Source: CAADGL01 sp964643885 (GTDB lineage: Bacteria > Planctomycetota > Phycisphaerae > UBA1845 > Fen-1342). From it: a stretch of 44,030 nucleotides of DNA. A program made the position numbers and the translations under genes. Shown piece by piece: positions 1 to 8,792 of this stretch; the first letter of the stretch is position 1; every line of letters begins with the position of its first letter. The notes below the pieces were generated by a model. It searched no databases and was not told where the DNA came from. It saw nothing but the letters and a program-made list of their open reading frames with translations. The DNA lies in contig CAZXUI010000033.1 of the NCBI GenBank assembly GCA_964643885.1, positions 1 to 44,030 of the forward strand. The letters run 5' to 3'.

Positions 1-294
1 CGCCCGCACGACCGGCAGGCAGCCGACCGTGTGAATCTCGGACAGATCCTGTCCGGTGTAGCTCTGCGGCCCGCGAAACGCATAGACCCGCGCGGGCACG
101 CGGAGCGAATCGTCGACACGGATTGTCGCCGTTTTGCACTGCGGATAACGAGCTTGGAGGGCCGCGCACGGCTCGGAGACCGATTCGACGAGAGCGACCG
201 CCGCCGGGCCGCTGAGGCGAACGATGGCCGCGGGCGAGGGCGTCCACGCGGTGCTGACCGCGACGATCGTGTCATCCAGCCTGGGAAGGTGCAT
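1..294 (-). CDS. mnmE: tRNA modification GTPase MnmE, N-terminal part (runs off left edge)
   Basis: This is the first 98 codons of MnmE (TrmE), the GTPase that works with MnmG to modify C5 of wobble uridine in certain tRNAs. The visible part is the N-terminal tetrahydrofolate-binding domain. It shows DTIVAVST at residues 8-15, AIVRLSGP at 23-30 and the family hallmark GPQSYTGQDLSEIH at 75-88. The usual glycine-rich PxGRGG stretch before the RLSG strand is replaced by a Pro/Ser/Thr segment, a divergence worth noting. The ATG at 294 lies 27 nt after the stop of the His-rich lipoprotein on the same strand, so metG, the lipoprotein and mnmE probably form one operon. The GTPase domain is outside the window. 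Confidence 0.85.
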   Translation of the reverse strand, partial: MHLPRLDDTIVAVSTAWTPSPAAIVRLSGPAAVALVESVSEPCAALQARYPQCKTATIRVDDSLRVPARVYAFRGPQSYTGQDLSEIHTVGCLPVVRA

Positions 295-321
295 CGGCCA
301 CCCGCCGAGTGAGGCACGCGC

Positions 322-1056
322 CTACTTCGATTCCGTCGCACCGGTCGGCGGCGCCTCGAAATCGACGGAGACGACCCGCCACATCGAGTCGCGCTCCTGC
401 CGCAGACGAACGCGAATCCAGGCTTCGTCCGCCGCACCCCGGGCGGGAAAGTACACGGCCGCGCCGGCCGACGCCGCGGCCGGTCCGCTGGCCGGCGCGC
501 TGGCCGGCGACCGCCGCGTCACGATCCTGTCGAAGTCGACCCCCTCGATGTAGTAGCCGACAACAGCCCCCCAGAGATTCACGATACCGCGCACGGGGTC
601 CTTGCCCAGCAGCACTTCCAACTGCGGTCTTGCGGCGAAACGCTCGCGGATCGCGTCGGCCGCGGCAATCGCCGCCAGCCGCTCGCGCCACGCCACCGCT
701 CCCGCCTCGTCGTGATGACGCAGCGCCCGCCATTCCTCGCGAATCAGCCGCAGCGCCGTCCTCGCCGCCGCCTCCGGTGTGTCGAGCTCCAGCGGCACCT
801 CATCCGGCCGCGATGTCGGCGCCTGGCCGTGGTCGTGATCGTGGTCATGGTCGTGATCATGGTCATGGACATGGTCGTGGCCGTCGTCGTGCGCGTGGGC
901 CGGGCCGGTCTGAGCCGAATTATCGCAGCCGCCGGGGAGCGCCACGCCGCCCGCTGCAAAGCACAGCGCCGCAGTGAAGCCCGCCATCCGCCGTGCGAAA
1001 CTGACGGACAGGCGTCTAAACGTAGACAAAGCAAGTCTTGTTTTCGCGAAATTCAT
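322..1056 (-). CDS. Histidine-rich putative lipoprotein, possible metal binder
   Basis: This is a 244-residue protein of unknown function. The N-terminus is basic, followed by a hydrophobic stretch (about 27-41) and Cys44 in the context LPGGC, a weak lipobox, so it is probably exported and perhaps lipid-anchored. Residues 54-76 form an almost pure His-Asp alternating tract, of the kind that binds Zn, Ni or Cu in metallochaperones. The remainder (about 85-240) is a mixed alpha/beta domain that I do not recognise; it contains two Ala/Pro-rich stretches. The start ATG overlaps the metG stop codon by 4 bp (ATGA at 1053-1056), indicating translational coupling. A metal-handling role is inferred only from the tract. 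Confidence 0.75.
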   Translation of the reverse strand: MNFAKTRLALSTFRRLSVSFARRMAGFTAALCFAAGGVALPGGCDNSAQTGPAHAHDDGHDHVHDHDHDHDHDHDHGQAPTSRPDEVPLELDTPEAAARTALRLIREEWRALRHHDEAGAVAWRERLAAIAAADAIRERFAARPQLEVLLGKDPVRGIVNLWGAVVGYYIEGVDFDRIVTRRSPASAPASGPAAASAGAAVYFPARGAADEAWIRVRLRQERDSMWRVVSVDFEAPPTGATESK

Positions 1057-2735
1057 TCCGCCGCCTCGTCCATGCAGTTCGGCTCGAGCTTGGGAATCAG
1101 GATCGCCGGCTCGCCCAGCGCGTGCCCGGCCGGCAGCGGTTCCGGCGCCGCCCAGCGCACCGGCTGATCCGCGGGCAGCCCCAGCATCCTGCGGACGCGC
1201 TCGCTTACACCGGGCAGGTATGGGTGCATCAGCACGGCCAGGTAGCCGATCGCGTGGATGCACGTCGCCAGGGAGGCGTCCGCGTCCGGCGGGTTCTCCT
1301 TGCGCGCCCGCCACGGCTCGCGCAGGTTGATGTGCTCGTTGCACTGCCGCACGAAGCCCATGATCTCCTCGAGCCCGGCCCGGAAGCGGAACGACTCGAT
1401 CAGCCCGCCGACCTTGGCCAGCGTCTCGTCGGCCCGCGCCAGCAGGGCTCTGTCCAGGTCCGTCTGCCCGTCGCGCGGCGGAGCGCGCCCCGCCAGCGGC
1501 TTGAACGTCAGCACCCGGTTGACGAAGTTGCCCAGCGCCGCGACCAGCTCGCTGTTGATGCGCGTGACGAAGTCGGCCACGTCGAACGTCGTTCGGGCCG
1601 TTTCCGGCGCGATCGCCGTCAGATAGTAGCGGAGCATGTCGGGGTCGAAGCGCTTCAGGAACTCCTCGATCCAGACCGGCGAGTGCTCCGACGTGCGGCT
1701 CTTGCTGATCTTGTCGCTGCCGAAGTTGATGAAGCTGTTGGCGACCACGGCGTGCGGAAGCTGATGCCGCTCGTCGGCCATCAGCATCGCCGGCCAGATC
1801 AGCGCGTGAAAGATCGTGTTGTCCTCGCCGATGAAGTGCACGATCGGCGTTTCGGGGTCGCACCACCAGCGGCGATACTCGGCGGCGTCGCCGCCGCGGT
1901 CCGCCAGGAGCTGGCCCGTGAACGAGATGTAGCCGATCGGCGCATCGAACCACACGTAGAGCACTTTGCCTGCCGCGTCCGGGTCGTCGAGCGGCACGGG
2001 AATGCCCCACGAGATGTCGCGCGTCATCGCCCGCTCGGGCAGTCCCTGGCGGATCTGCCCCAGCGCGAAATTGATCACCTGCGGCCGCCAGATGCCCTGC
2101 TTGGACTCCAGCCACTGCGAGAGCGGCTTTTCGAAATCGGCCAGCCGCAGATACCAATGGGCCGTGTCGCGCACCTCCGGCTTGGCGTGCGGCGGCAGGA
2201 CGCTCGTGGGGTTGATCAGGTTCAGCGGGTCGATCACTGCGCCGGTGCGCTCGCACTGGTCGCCGTAGGTCTCGTGGTCGCGGCAGAGCGGACACGTGCC
2301 GCGCACGTAGCGGTCCGGCAGGAAGCGCCGGTTGTGCGGGTCGTAGAGCTGCTTGGTGCGCCGCTTGACGAAATAGCCGCGCTCGTGGATCCGGCGGAAG
2401 AACTCCTGGCTGTAGCGCTCGTGCAGCGCCTGGTAGTGCGGCTGGTGCGTGCCGCCGTAGACGTCGAAGTCGATCCGCAGGCCGGCGAAGTCCAGCTTCT
2501 GCCGCTCGTGAAACTGCGTGCAGATCTCCTGCGGCTGCCGCCCGCTGCGCAGCGCGGAAATCTCGATCGCCACGCCGTTGTCGTCGCTGCCGCAGATGAA
2601 CAGCACGTCGTTACCGGCGGCCCGGAGATAACGCACGTAGGTGTCGGCCGGCAGGTACGCACCGCCGATGTGCCCGACGTGCAGCCGGTTGTTCGAATAG
2701 GGCAGTGCCGATGTTACGAGGTATCGCTTCGGCAT
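1053..2735 (-). CDS. metG: Methionyl-tRNA synthetase
   Basis: Class I aminoacyl-tRNA synthetase charging tRNA-Met in the cytoplasm; 560 residues. The catalytic Rossmann fold starts with TSALPYSNNRLHVGH, giving the HIGH signature as HVGH (residues 19-22). The second signature reads KISKS near residue 341, a normal variant of KMSKS. A connecting zinc knuckle appears as CPLC followed by an Asp/Tyr-rich segment with one further Cys, so fewer Cys than four-Cys forms. The C-terminal helical anticodon-binding domain contains HINLREPWRA, with the expected Trp. The protein ends near residue 560 and lacks the C-terminal tRNA-binding/dimerisation domain of longer homologues. It is the first visible gene of the metG-lipoprotein-mnmE operon; its upstream region is interrupted by the N gap. 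Confidence 0.96.
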   Translation of the reverse strand: MPKRYLVTSALPYSNNRLHVGHIGGAYLPADTYVRYLRAAGNDVLFICGSDDNGVAIEISALRSGRQPQEICTQFHERQKLDFAGLRIDFDVYGGTHQPHYQALHERYSQEFFRRIHERGYFVKRRTKQLYDPHNRRFLPDRYVRGTCPLCRDHETYGDQCERTGAVIDPLNLINPTSVLPPHAKPEVRDTAHWYLRLADFEKPLSQWLESKQGIWRPQVINFALGQIRQGLPERAMTRDISWGIPVPLDDPDAAGKVLYVWFDAPIGYISFTGQLLADRGGDAAEYRRWWCDPETPIVHFIGEDNTIFHALIWPAMLMADERHQLPHAVVANSFINFGSDKISKSRTSEHSPVWIEEFLKRFDPDMLRYYLTAIAPETARTTFDVADFVTRINSELVAALGNFVNRVLTFKPLAGRAPPRDGQTDLDRALLARADETLAKVGGLIESFRFRAGLEEIMGFVRQCNEHINLREPWRARKENPPDADASLATCIHAIGYLAVLMHPYLPGVSERVRRMLGLPADQPVRWAAPEPLPAGHALGEPAILIPKLEPNCMDEAAE

Positions 2736-2781
2736 CTCGGCCGGGCTCCGTTCGCGCGCGTCGGGCGATGGTACGCGCGCC

Positions 2782-2881
2782 NNNNNNNNNNNNNNNNNNN
2801 NNNNNNNNNNNNNNNNNNNNNNNNNNNNNNNNNNNNNNNNNNNNNNNNNNNNNNNNNNNNNNNNNNNNNNNNNNNNNNNNN
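2782..2881. other. Assembly gap of 100 N
   Basis: Exactly 100 undetermined bases, the conventional placeholder for a scaffold gap of unknown size. It removes the C-terminal end of the adjacent prepilin-like gene and part of the metG upstream region. Any reading frame drawn through it is artificial. By comparison with the intact paralogue at 3821-4849, about 77 codons plus a stop are missing, so the true gap is probably longer than 100 bp. A further near-identical copy of the prepilin gene here would explain why assembly failed. Confidence 0.98.
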
Positions 2882-3681
2882 AGGTTCTCGTAGAACGTCA
2901 CGAAGCGCGATTCCCAGCCGCCGGCCTGGTTCGAGTTCAGCATGACCTTGCCGAGGCCGCGCGGACCGCCCGTGGCCGGGTTGACCAGGCCCAGAATACG
3001 GCTGAGGTTCCCACCATACGGTGGCTGATTGCCCGGAGGCGCGAAGCGGTAGTAGTTCGGCCAGTACCAGTTGCTGGCGTAGCTCGTTCCCCAGTACTCC
3101 CACGTCGGGAAGGCGGTGTCCTGCTCGGTTCGCGGGTTGTTGGAGCCGAGCGACGGCACGAACGGCGTGCGATCCGACGGGCACTTGTACACGCCCGGCA
3201 GGTCCATCGGCAGCCGGAGCCGGTCCGCCGCCGTTTCGCGGTTGCCGCCGTCGAAGCTGACCTGAGGATCGACGTACTTGTTCATCGGCCGGAAGCGAGG
3301 CGGAATCACATACGTGTCGGCGTCGGTGATATCACCGATGCCGGCGTTCGTGCAGTCATCGCGCGTGCGATCCGGCATGCCGCCGCCCCAAATGAACTCC
3401 GTCGCGTAGCCGAAGCTGATCGGCTGGCCGCCGTTGAAGTTCTTGATCGCGTAGCCGAACGGAACGCACCACGGAAGGTCGCCCGAGTTGTCCTCGTTGC
3501 GATACTGAGCGGATGCGAGCGCGACGTTCTTCAGGTTCGAGAGACACACCGCGATCCGGCCCTGCTCCTTGGCCCGCGCCAGCGTCGGCAGAAGGATCGA
3601 GATCAGCAGCGCGATGATCGCGACGACGACCAGCAATTCAATCAGCGTGAATCCTCTACGACGGCTGCGGCAAAGCGACAT
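2882..3681 (-). CDS. Prepilin-leader protein, H-X9-DG type, 3' end lost in gap (copy 1)
   Basis: First 266 codons of a planctomycete-style pseudopilin. A short basic leader precedes RRGFTLIELLVVVAIIALLI, the classic prepilin peptidase site (cleavage between G and F, Glu at +5) fused to an N-terminal hydrophobic helix that would anchor it in the inner membrane or a pilus fibre. The body is a Trp/Tyr/Pro-rich soluble domain. I chose the ATG at 3681 because AAGGAG lies just upstream (reverse strand) and the leader then has about ten residues. It is a tandem paralogue of the next gene: I count about 34 differences over some 257 aligned residues. The C-terminal portion, which in copy 2 carries the Asp-Gly signature, is in the gap. 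Function of the family is unproven. Confidence 0.85.
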
Positions 3682-3820
3682 CGATAACTCCTTGTGGTTG
3701 GCGTTTGCTTCATCTCGCTCTGGAAGCACGCCCCAACCATATTGTACACGGGCGGGAGGCGTCTCGGCCAGTCCGCCGTTCATCGTTTCGCCGCCGGTCG
3801 CGTTTCACGCCGCCCAGCGG

Positions 3821-4849
3821 CTACCAGTTCGCCCAGGTGCCGCCCCACGGCCGGTTCGGCCAAGTCGTCCAGCCCGGGCCCTCGACGAACCGCGTGTCGC
3901 GGTACTTGTAGTCGGCGTGCCCGTCAAGATACGCACCTGAATGATAACCAAGCTGCTTGTGCCATCCGATGGCGGTCTTGCGGATGGGGCCGTACTGATC
4001 GCCGCTGCCGCCCGGAGGCTGCGGGCGAGCCGTGTTCGCCAGGTAGTTCCACAGATTCTCGTAGAACGTGACGAAGCGGGACTCCCAGCCGCCGGCCGTG
4101 TTCGAGTTCAGCATCACTTTGCCCAGGCCGCGCAGACCGCCGGTGGCCGGGTTCTGCAATCCCAGAATCGCCTGCAGGTTGCGATTGTACGGCGGATCAC
4201 TGCCGGGAGGCGCAAAGCGGTAGTAGTTCGGCCAGTACCAGTTGCTCGCAAAGCTCGTGCCCCAATACTGCCAGGTCGGGAAGGCGGTGTCCTGCTCGGT
4301 CCGCGGGTCATTCGCGCCCAGCGTGGGGACGAACGGCGTCCGATCCGACGGGCACTGATACACGCCCGGAAGCTGCATGGGCAGCCGCAGGCGATCCGCG
4401 GGCGTATCGCGCTCGCCACCGTCGAAGCTCACCTGCGGGTCTACGTACTTGTTCATCGGGCGAAAACGCGGCGGAATGCGGTAGATGTCCCCGTTCGTGA
4501 TGCCACCCACGCCTGCGTTGGAGCAATCTTCCGCCGTGCGGTCGGGCATCCCGCCACCCCAGATGAACTCGGTGGCCAGGTTGAATCCGACTGGCTGTCC
4601 ACCGTTGAAGTTCTTGATGGCATACCCGAACGGCACGCACCACGGGAGGTCGTTCGACGTGTCCTCGTTGCGATACTGAGCGGACGCGAGCGCGACGTTT
4701 TTGAGGTTCGACAGGCACACCGCGATGCGGCCCTGCTCCTTCGCCCGCGCGAGCGTCGGCAGCAGAATCGAGATCAGCAGAGCGATGATCGCAACGACTA
4801 CCAGCAATTCGATCAGCGTGAAGCCGCGAGAAGGGGAGGTACGGGACAT
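3821..4849 (-). CDS. Prepilin-leader protein, H-X9-DG type, complete (copy 2)
   Basis: Complete 342-residue pseudopilin-like protein. The leader MSRTSPSRG is followed by FTLIELLVVVAIIALLISIL, a type III signal with Glu at +5 and a membrane helix. The C-terminal region has HSGAYLDGHADYKY, a variant of the His/Asp-Gly signature of planctomycete prepilin-associated proteins (spacing differs from the strict H-X9-DG). The start at 4849 is supported by CAGGAG upstream. It is the upstream member of a tandem duplicate pair, 139 bp before copy 1, so the two are probably co-transcribed. It is not adjacent to the pilus assembly operon at 17865-28887. Such proteins are greatly expanded in Planctomycetota; individual roles are not known. 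Confidence 0.88.
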   Translation of the reverse strand: MSRTSPSRGFTLIELLVVVAIIALLISILLPTLARAKEQGRIAVCLSNLKNVALASAQYRNEDTSNDLPWCVPFGYAIKNFNGGQPVGFNLATEFIWGGGMPDRTAEDCSNAGVGGITNGDIYRIPPRFRPMNKYVDPQVSFDGGERDTPADRLRLPMQLPGVYQCPSDRTPFVPTLGANDPRTEQDTAFPTWQYWGTSFASNWYWPNYYRFAPPGSDPPYNRNLQAILGLQNPATGGLRGLGKVMLNSNTAGGWESRFVTFYENLWNYLANTARPQPPGGSGDQYGPIRKTAIGWHKQLGYHSGAYLDGHADYKYRDTRFVEGPGWTTWPNRPWGGTWANW

Positions 4850-5302
4850 GATGACTGACTCCTGAAGACGCAGAGAAACCTTGAACAGACCCGCGCGCCG
4901 TAGACAGGGCGCAAGCCTGGCTGCACACCCCAAGGTTCCCCAATATTATGTCATTTCGGAGATTCAGACAAGCAATTCTTAACGGACGACTCGCCCGCCA
5001 CCAGGCGATTACAGAACCCCAATCAGCAGAACTGCATCGCGATAATTATCAGACGAAGCAGCGGCCGAAACCCCGCCGCCCAACCGAACCGAGAGCTCCG
5101 TGATCGCTCCCGTCCCCCGTCGCCCCATCTGTCCCGACCGGTCGAGCACTCAACCCTGACTCAACGCACCCTCTCCGCCGCGCCCCACACACGCCTCACA
5201 CACCCCGCCCGGCGCGGTATTCTGCCCCCGAAACGACACCGCCGGTCTGCTGCCGCACGGACGCGCCCCGCGCCGGCCGCTGTCGAACGAGGATTCGCCA
5301 CG
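4850..5302. other. Intergenic region between divergent genes, no gene seen
   Basis: About 450 bp separates the minus-strand prepilin gene from the plus-strand glycosyltransferase. The prepilin-proximal part is AT-rich and holds the candidate promoter described separately. The glycosyltransferase-proximal part is C-rich with no convincing reading frame, tRNA or terminator. Confidence 0.6.
4943..4971 (-). promoter_or_regulatory. Candidate sigma-70-type promoter for the prepilin pair
   Basis: Reading the minus strand, TTGTCT (4966-4971) is followed 17 bp later by TAATAT (4943-4948), four matches out of six in each hexamer, with an overlapping CATAAT that could serve as an alternative -10. It sits in an unusually AT-rich patch and would give a leader of roughly 85 nt to the ATG at 4849. 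This is a pattern match only. Confidence 0.35.
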
Positions 5303-6310
5303 GTGCAACCCGACCTCTCCGTCGTCATCCCCGTCTTCAACGAGGCCGCCAACGTGCGCCCCATGCTGGAGCGCCTTACCGCCGCCCTCCGCCCCTTGAG
5401 CCTCCGCTACGAGATTCTCTTCGTCGATGACGGCAGCCGCGACCACACCGCCCAGGAAGTCGGCCGCGCCGCGACGCTCGATCCGGCCGTGCGGCTGCTT
5501 TCGCTGACTCGGAACTTCGGCCACCAGGCCGCTCTCTTCGCCGGTCTCGACTATTCCGTCGGCAGCGCGGTGATCACCCTCGACGGCGACCTCCAGCACC
5601 CGCCCGAGCTCATCCCGCAGCTCGTCCGCGAATGGCAGGCCGGCGCCGAGATCGTGCAAGCCGTCCGCCGCGCCCCCGCCGACGCAGCCGCCCACAAGCG
5701 AATCACCTCGCGCTGGTTCTATCGCATCCTCTCTGCGGTCTCGCGGATTCAGGTGACCCCCGGGGCGGCCGACTTCCGCCTCATGTCGCGTGAGGCCGTC
5801 GACGCGTTCCTCTCCTGCCGCGAGCGCTGCCGCTTCAACCGCGGCCTGGTCCACTGGATCGGCTTTACGCAGCGCGAAGTGCTCTACGATGCCGAGCCGC
5901 GCCACGCCGGCCACTCGAAATACTCGCTCCGCTCGATGCTCCGCCTGGCCGGCGACGCGATCTTCTCCTTCTCCGCCTGGCCCCTGCGGCTGGCCGGCCT
6001 CGCCGGCGCGATCGTCTCGCTCGTCGCCGGCTGCTACCTGCTCTTCGTACTCTGGGCGCGGCTCTTCACCGATCGCACGGTCGAAGGATGGAGCTCCACT
6101 CTCGCGACCGTGCTCATTCTCGGTGGCATGCAGCTCGTCGTCCTCTGGATCATGGGCGAGTACCTCGGCCGCATGTTCGAGGAAGTCAAGCAGCGGCCTA
6201 TCTACATCGTTCGGTCCGCCTCGCCCGCCGGCCGCAGCGAGCGCCGCGCGGATGCGTCGCAACACGCCACGGCCGCGGCCCGCTCAACCGACCAGATGAG
6301 CCAGCACTGA
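5303..6310 (+). CDS. Family 2 glycosyltransferase, polyprenyl-phosphate type (GtrB/DPM1-like)
   Basis: A 335-residue membrane-associated glycosyltransferase predicted to move a sugar from a nucleotide donor to a polyprenyl phosphate on the cytoplasmic face. The GT-A domain shows SVVIPVFNEAANV (6-18), FVDDGSRDHT (40-49) and the metal-binding LDGDLQHP around Asp94-Asp96. GAADFRLMSREAV follows further on, also typical of this group. Two C-terminal membrane segments (about 228-258 and 265-290) match bactoprenol glucosyltransferases such as GtrB or ArnC. The start is GTG at 5303, with GAGG about 12 nt upstream. The last 27 bp overlap the end of the convergent methyltransferase gene. The sugar and final glycan cannot be told from sequence; no flippase or polymerase lies nearby. 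Confidence 0.9.
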   Translation: MQPDLSVVIPVFNEAANVRPMLERLTAALRPLSLRYEILFVDDGSRDHTAQEVGRAATLDPAVRLLSLTRNFGHQAALFAGLDYSVGSAVITLDGDLQHPPELIPQLVREWQAGAEIVQAVRRAPADAAAHKRITSRWFYRILSAVSRIQVTPGAADFRLMSREAVDAFLSCRERCRFNRGLVHWIGFTQREVLYDAEPRHAGHSKYSLRSMLRLAGDAIFSFSAWPLRLAGLAGAIVSLVAGCYLLFVLWARLFTDRTVEGWSSTLATVLILGGMQLVVLWIMGEYLGRMFEEVKQRPIYIVRSASPAGRSERRADASQHATAAARSTDQMSQH

Positions 6311-7336
6311 CTTGGAATAATCCGGGTCGCCGGCGAAATCCGCGGCCGGCGCGAGCCGCTCCGTCCGGCCGCGGCCGCCGCATGCGGCCTTCAGCGCCGA
6401 TTCGATCCGCTCGAACGTCAGCCGCCGGTCGTTCGTACATAGCAGCACGTGCCCGCCCGGCGACAGCAACTCACACGCCCAGCCGAGCAACTCGTCGAGC
6501 CGCTCGTCCAGCACGAACGTCGAGCGGGTCTGCTTGACACGCGCGAATGTCGGCGGATCGAGAATGATCACGTCGAATCGCCAGCCGCGCCGCCGCGCCA
6601 GCCCGAAGTAATCAAGCACGTCGGCCACCACGAAACGATGCCCTTCCAGCGAGAGCTCATTCAGCGCGAAGTTCCGCCGGCCCCAGTCCAGGCAGCGCCG
6701 CGAAATGTCGACACTCACCGTCTCCGCCGCGCCGCCCAGCGCCGCGAAAACCGAGAACCCGCACGTGTACGCGAAGCAGTTCAGCACCCGCCGCCCGGTC
6801 GCCAGCGCCCGCACACGCTCGCGATTCTCGCGCTGCTCGAGAAACAGCCCGGTCGCGTAGCCGTCATACGGCCGCACGAGCAGCCGCGCCGAAGCCTCGC
6901 GGATCGGAAACTCTGCCTCGGCCCGCTCACCCAGCCACGGACGCGGGTCCGTGTGCATCGCCTGAAGCGACGCCAGCGCGGCCGAGCGATCGCGCGGATA
7001 GACCTTGCGATACACCGCCCGAGCCGCCAGCCGCGAACGCATCTGCTCGCAGAGCCGCGCCGCCGTCGACTCGTCGATCCGGATTCGCCCCTCGTGCAGT
7101 TGCGCGATCAATACCGGCCCGAGCTGCTCGACCACCAGGCCGTCGATCCCGTCGGCCGCCCCGTTGAAAAGCCGAACCCCCTCGAAGCGAGGATCGCTCA
7201 GCAGCCCCGCCCGCGCCGCCAGCGCCCGCTCGACAAGCTCCTCCGGCCGCTGCGGCGGCGCGCCCTGCGCCCGGCCGGCGTTGGAATCTCGTCCGCGGCC
7301 GGCCCGCGCGCCTCGTGCTCGGCGGGATTGCGGCAT
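6284..7336 (-). CDS. Class I SAM-dependent methyltransferase, RlmI-like (23S rRNA cytosine-C5 type)
   Basis: A 350-residue methyltransferase of the RlmI/RlmK family. After a basic N-terminal extension comes a PUA-like/EEHEE region, then YDGYATGLFLEQRENR. The Rossmann fold follows with VLNCFAYTCGFSVFAALGGA (motif I, SAM binding), an acidic VDIS motif II and ILDPPTFAR as motif IV, equivalent to DPPKF in RlmI. The tail DFAGDPDYSKSVLAHL is typical of this family. The predicted reaction is methylation of C5 of a 23S rRNA cytosine, though the exact site is uncertain and a tRNA substrate cannot be excluded. It is convergent with the glycosyltransferase and divergent from tyrS (101 bp between starts). 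Confidence 0.85.
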   Translation of the reverse strand: MPQSRRARGARAGRGRDSNAGRAQGAPPQRPEELVERALAARAGLLSDPRFEGVRLFNGAADGIDGLVVEQLGPVLIAQLHEGRIRIDESTAARLCEQMRSRLAARAVYRKVYPRDRSAALASLQAMHTDPRPWLGERAEAEFPIREASARLLVRPYDGYATGLFLEQRENRERVRALATGRRVLNCFAYTCGFSVFAALGGAAETVSVDISRRCLDWGRRNFALNELSLEGHRFVVADVLDYFGLARRRGWRFDVIILDPPTFARVKQTRSTFVLDERLDELLGWACELLSPGGHVLLCTNDRRLTFERIESALKAACGGRGRTERLAPAADFAGDPDYSKSVLAHLVG

Positions 7337-7437
7337 GGCGGGATTGTACGCGGCTCGCGCGTTGGCGGCCTTCGTGCCGCTCGCTGATCGCGGGGCGAGT
7401 GGAAACCGCCCGCCCGCATAACTATCATTCCGCCGCT

Positions 7438-8673
7438 ATGAGCGATCTCGGACTAGCGCGCCTGCTGAACCGCTGCGAACACGTCTACACCGAGGCGGAG
7501 TTGCGCCACAAGCTCGAATCCGCCGCCCGCGACGCCCGCCAGCTCCGCGTCAAGCTCGGCATGGACCCCACCGCGCCGGATATCCACCTCGGCCACTGCG
7601 TCGTGCTCAGCAAGATGCGCGAGTTTCAGGACCTCGGCCACCGGGCCGTCCTGATCATCGGCGACTTCACCGCCCGCATCGGCGACCCGACCGGCCGCTC
7701 CAAAACCCGGCCGGTGCTCAGCGAACAGGAAATCGCCGCCAACGCCGCGACCTACATCGATCAGGCCGGCCGCATCCTCGACACTTCGCCCGAGAAGTTC
7801 GAGGTCCGCCGCAATTCCGAGTGGCTCGCACAGATGAACTTCGCCGACGTGCTCCGCCTGGCCGCCCGCATGACTGTCGGCCAGATGCTCAAGCGCGACG
7901 ACTTCCGCAAGCGCTTCGAAGCCGAGACGCCGATTAGTCTGCACGAGCTGCTCTACCCGCTCGTGCAGGGTTGGGACTCGGTCAATATCCGCGCGGATGT
8001 CGAGCTCGGCGGCACCGACCAGACCTACAACAACCTGGTCGGCCGCCAGCTTCAGGCCGACTGCGGCCAGGAACCCCAGGTCGTCATGATCATGCCGATT
8101 CTCCGCGGCCGCGACGGCGTCAAGAAGATGTCCAAGAGCCTGGGCAACTACATCGGCGTAACGGACAGCCCGCGCGACTTCTACGGCAAGACGATGAGCA
8201 TTCCCGATGATCTGCTGGCCGAGTGGTTCACACTGCTGACCGACCTGCCGGCCGAGCAATGGCAGGCCCGGATCGCCGCTCATCCGATGAAAGCCAAGGA
8301 CCTGCTCGCCCGCACGGTGGGGCAGCGCTTTCACAGCGCCGACGAGATGGCCGCGGCCGCGGCGTGGTGGCAGGAGAGCTTCAGCACGGCCCGCAAGGTC
8401 GAGGAGGTCGAGGTGCTGGTGCCGGCGGCCGAAGTTCAGGGCGGCGCGGTTCCGGCCTGGAAGCTGGCGTGGCTGGCACACGACCGAGAGCTCAGCCGCT
8501 CCGAGGCGCGGCGGATGGTCGAGGGCGGCGCGTTCGAGTACGAGGGAAGGAAAGTCACCGACCCCAACGAGATGCTCCCGCTTTCGGCCGGGGGTGTGTT
8601 CCGGGCCGGGCGGCATCGCAAGGGTGAGCGGATCAAGCAGCCGCTGATCGCCCGTGTCCGGCTGGAAGGCTGA
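7438..8673 (+). CDS. tyrS: Tyrosyl-tRNA synthetase
   Basis: A 411-residue class I synthetase that charges tRNA-Tyr. KLGMDPTAPDIHLGH gives the HIGH signature as HLGH (residues 50-53). The tRNA/tyrosine pocket segment ELGGTDQTYNNLVGR and the KMSKSLGNYIG loop (about 229-239) are both intact. The C-terminal S4-like RNA-binding domain is recognisable from ELSRSEARRMVEGGAFEYEG to the end. I chose the ATG at 7438 because the N-terminus then matches the family; an upstream in-frame ATG at 7315 would add 41 low-complexity residues. Overall it resembles the shorter HLGH-containing bacterial TyrRS class. A strong terminator-like hairpin follows at 8728-8759. Confidence 0.96.
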   Translation: MSDLGLARLLNRCEHVYTEAELRHKLESAARDARQLRVKLGMDPTAPDIHLGHCVVLSKMREFQDLGHRAVLIIGDFTARIGDPTGRSKTRPVLSEQEIAANAATYIDQAGRILDTSPEKFEVRRNSEWLAQMNFADVLRLAARMTVGQMLKRDDFRKRFEAETPISLHELLYPLVQGWDSVNIRADVELGGTDQTYNNLVGRQLQADCGQEPQVVMIMPILRGRDGVKKMSKSLGNYIGVTDSPRDFYGKTMSIPDDLLAEWFTLLTDLPAEQWQARIAAHPMKAKDLLARTVGQRFHSADEMAAAAAWWQESFSTARKVEEVEVLVPAAEVQGGAVPAWKLAWLAHDRELSRSEARRMVEGGAFEYEGRKVTDPNEMLPLSAGGVFRAGRHRKGERIKQPLIARVRLEG

Positions 8674-8727
8674 GAAGCGCCGCCGGCTCCGGCGTCGGGC
8701 GGGGCGGGCCGCAAGGGCAAACGCACG

Positions 8728-8759
8728 GGGCCGGGAGAAGCAACACCATCTCCCGGCCC
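8728..8759. terminator. Hairpin between convergent tyrS and the small basic protein gene
   Basis: A perfect 11-bp inverted repeat, GGGCCGGGAGA with its complement, separated by 10 nt. It lies between the stop of tyrS (plus) and the stop of the minus-strand gene at 8793, the expected place for a bidirectional terminator. There is no T-run on either side. Confidence 0.6.
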
Positions 8760-8792
8760 GGATTCGGTTCTGTCGAGACCGCGCTGCGCCGG

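Noticed and set aside
322..2295. A 657-codon minus-strand frame fusing the His-rich protein to upstream sequence
   Set aside because: The upstream part is antiframe noise inside metG; the real start is the ATG at 1056 overlapping the metG stop.
2611..3783. A long minus-strand frame running through the N gap
   Set aside because: The Ns are an assembly placeholder, so continuity across them has no meaning; only 2882-3681 is supported.
4850..5302. tRNA or riboswitch in the long divergent gap
   Set aside because: No cloverleaf, CCA end or recognisable aptamer core could be found by eye.
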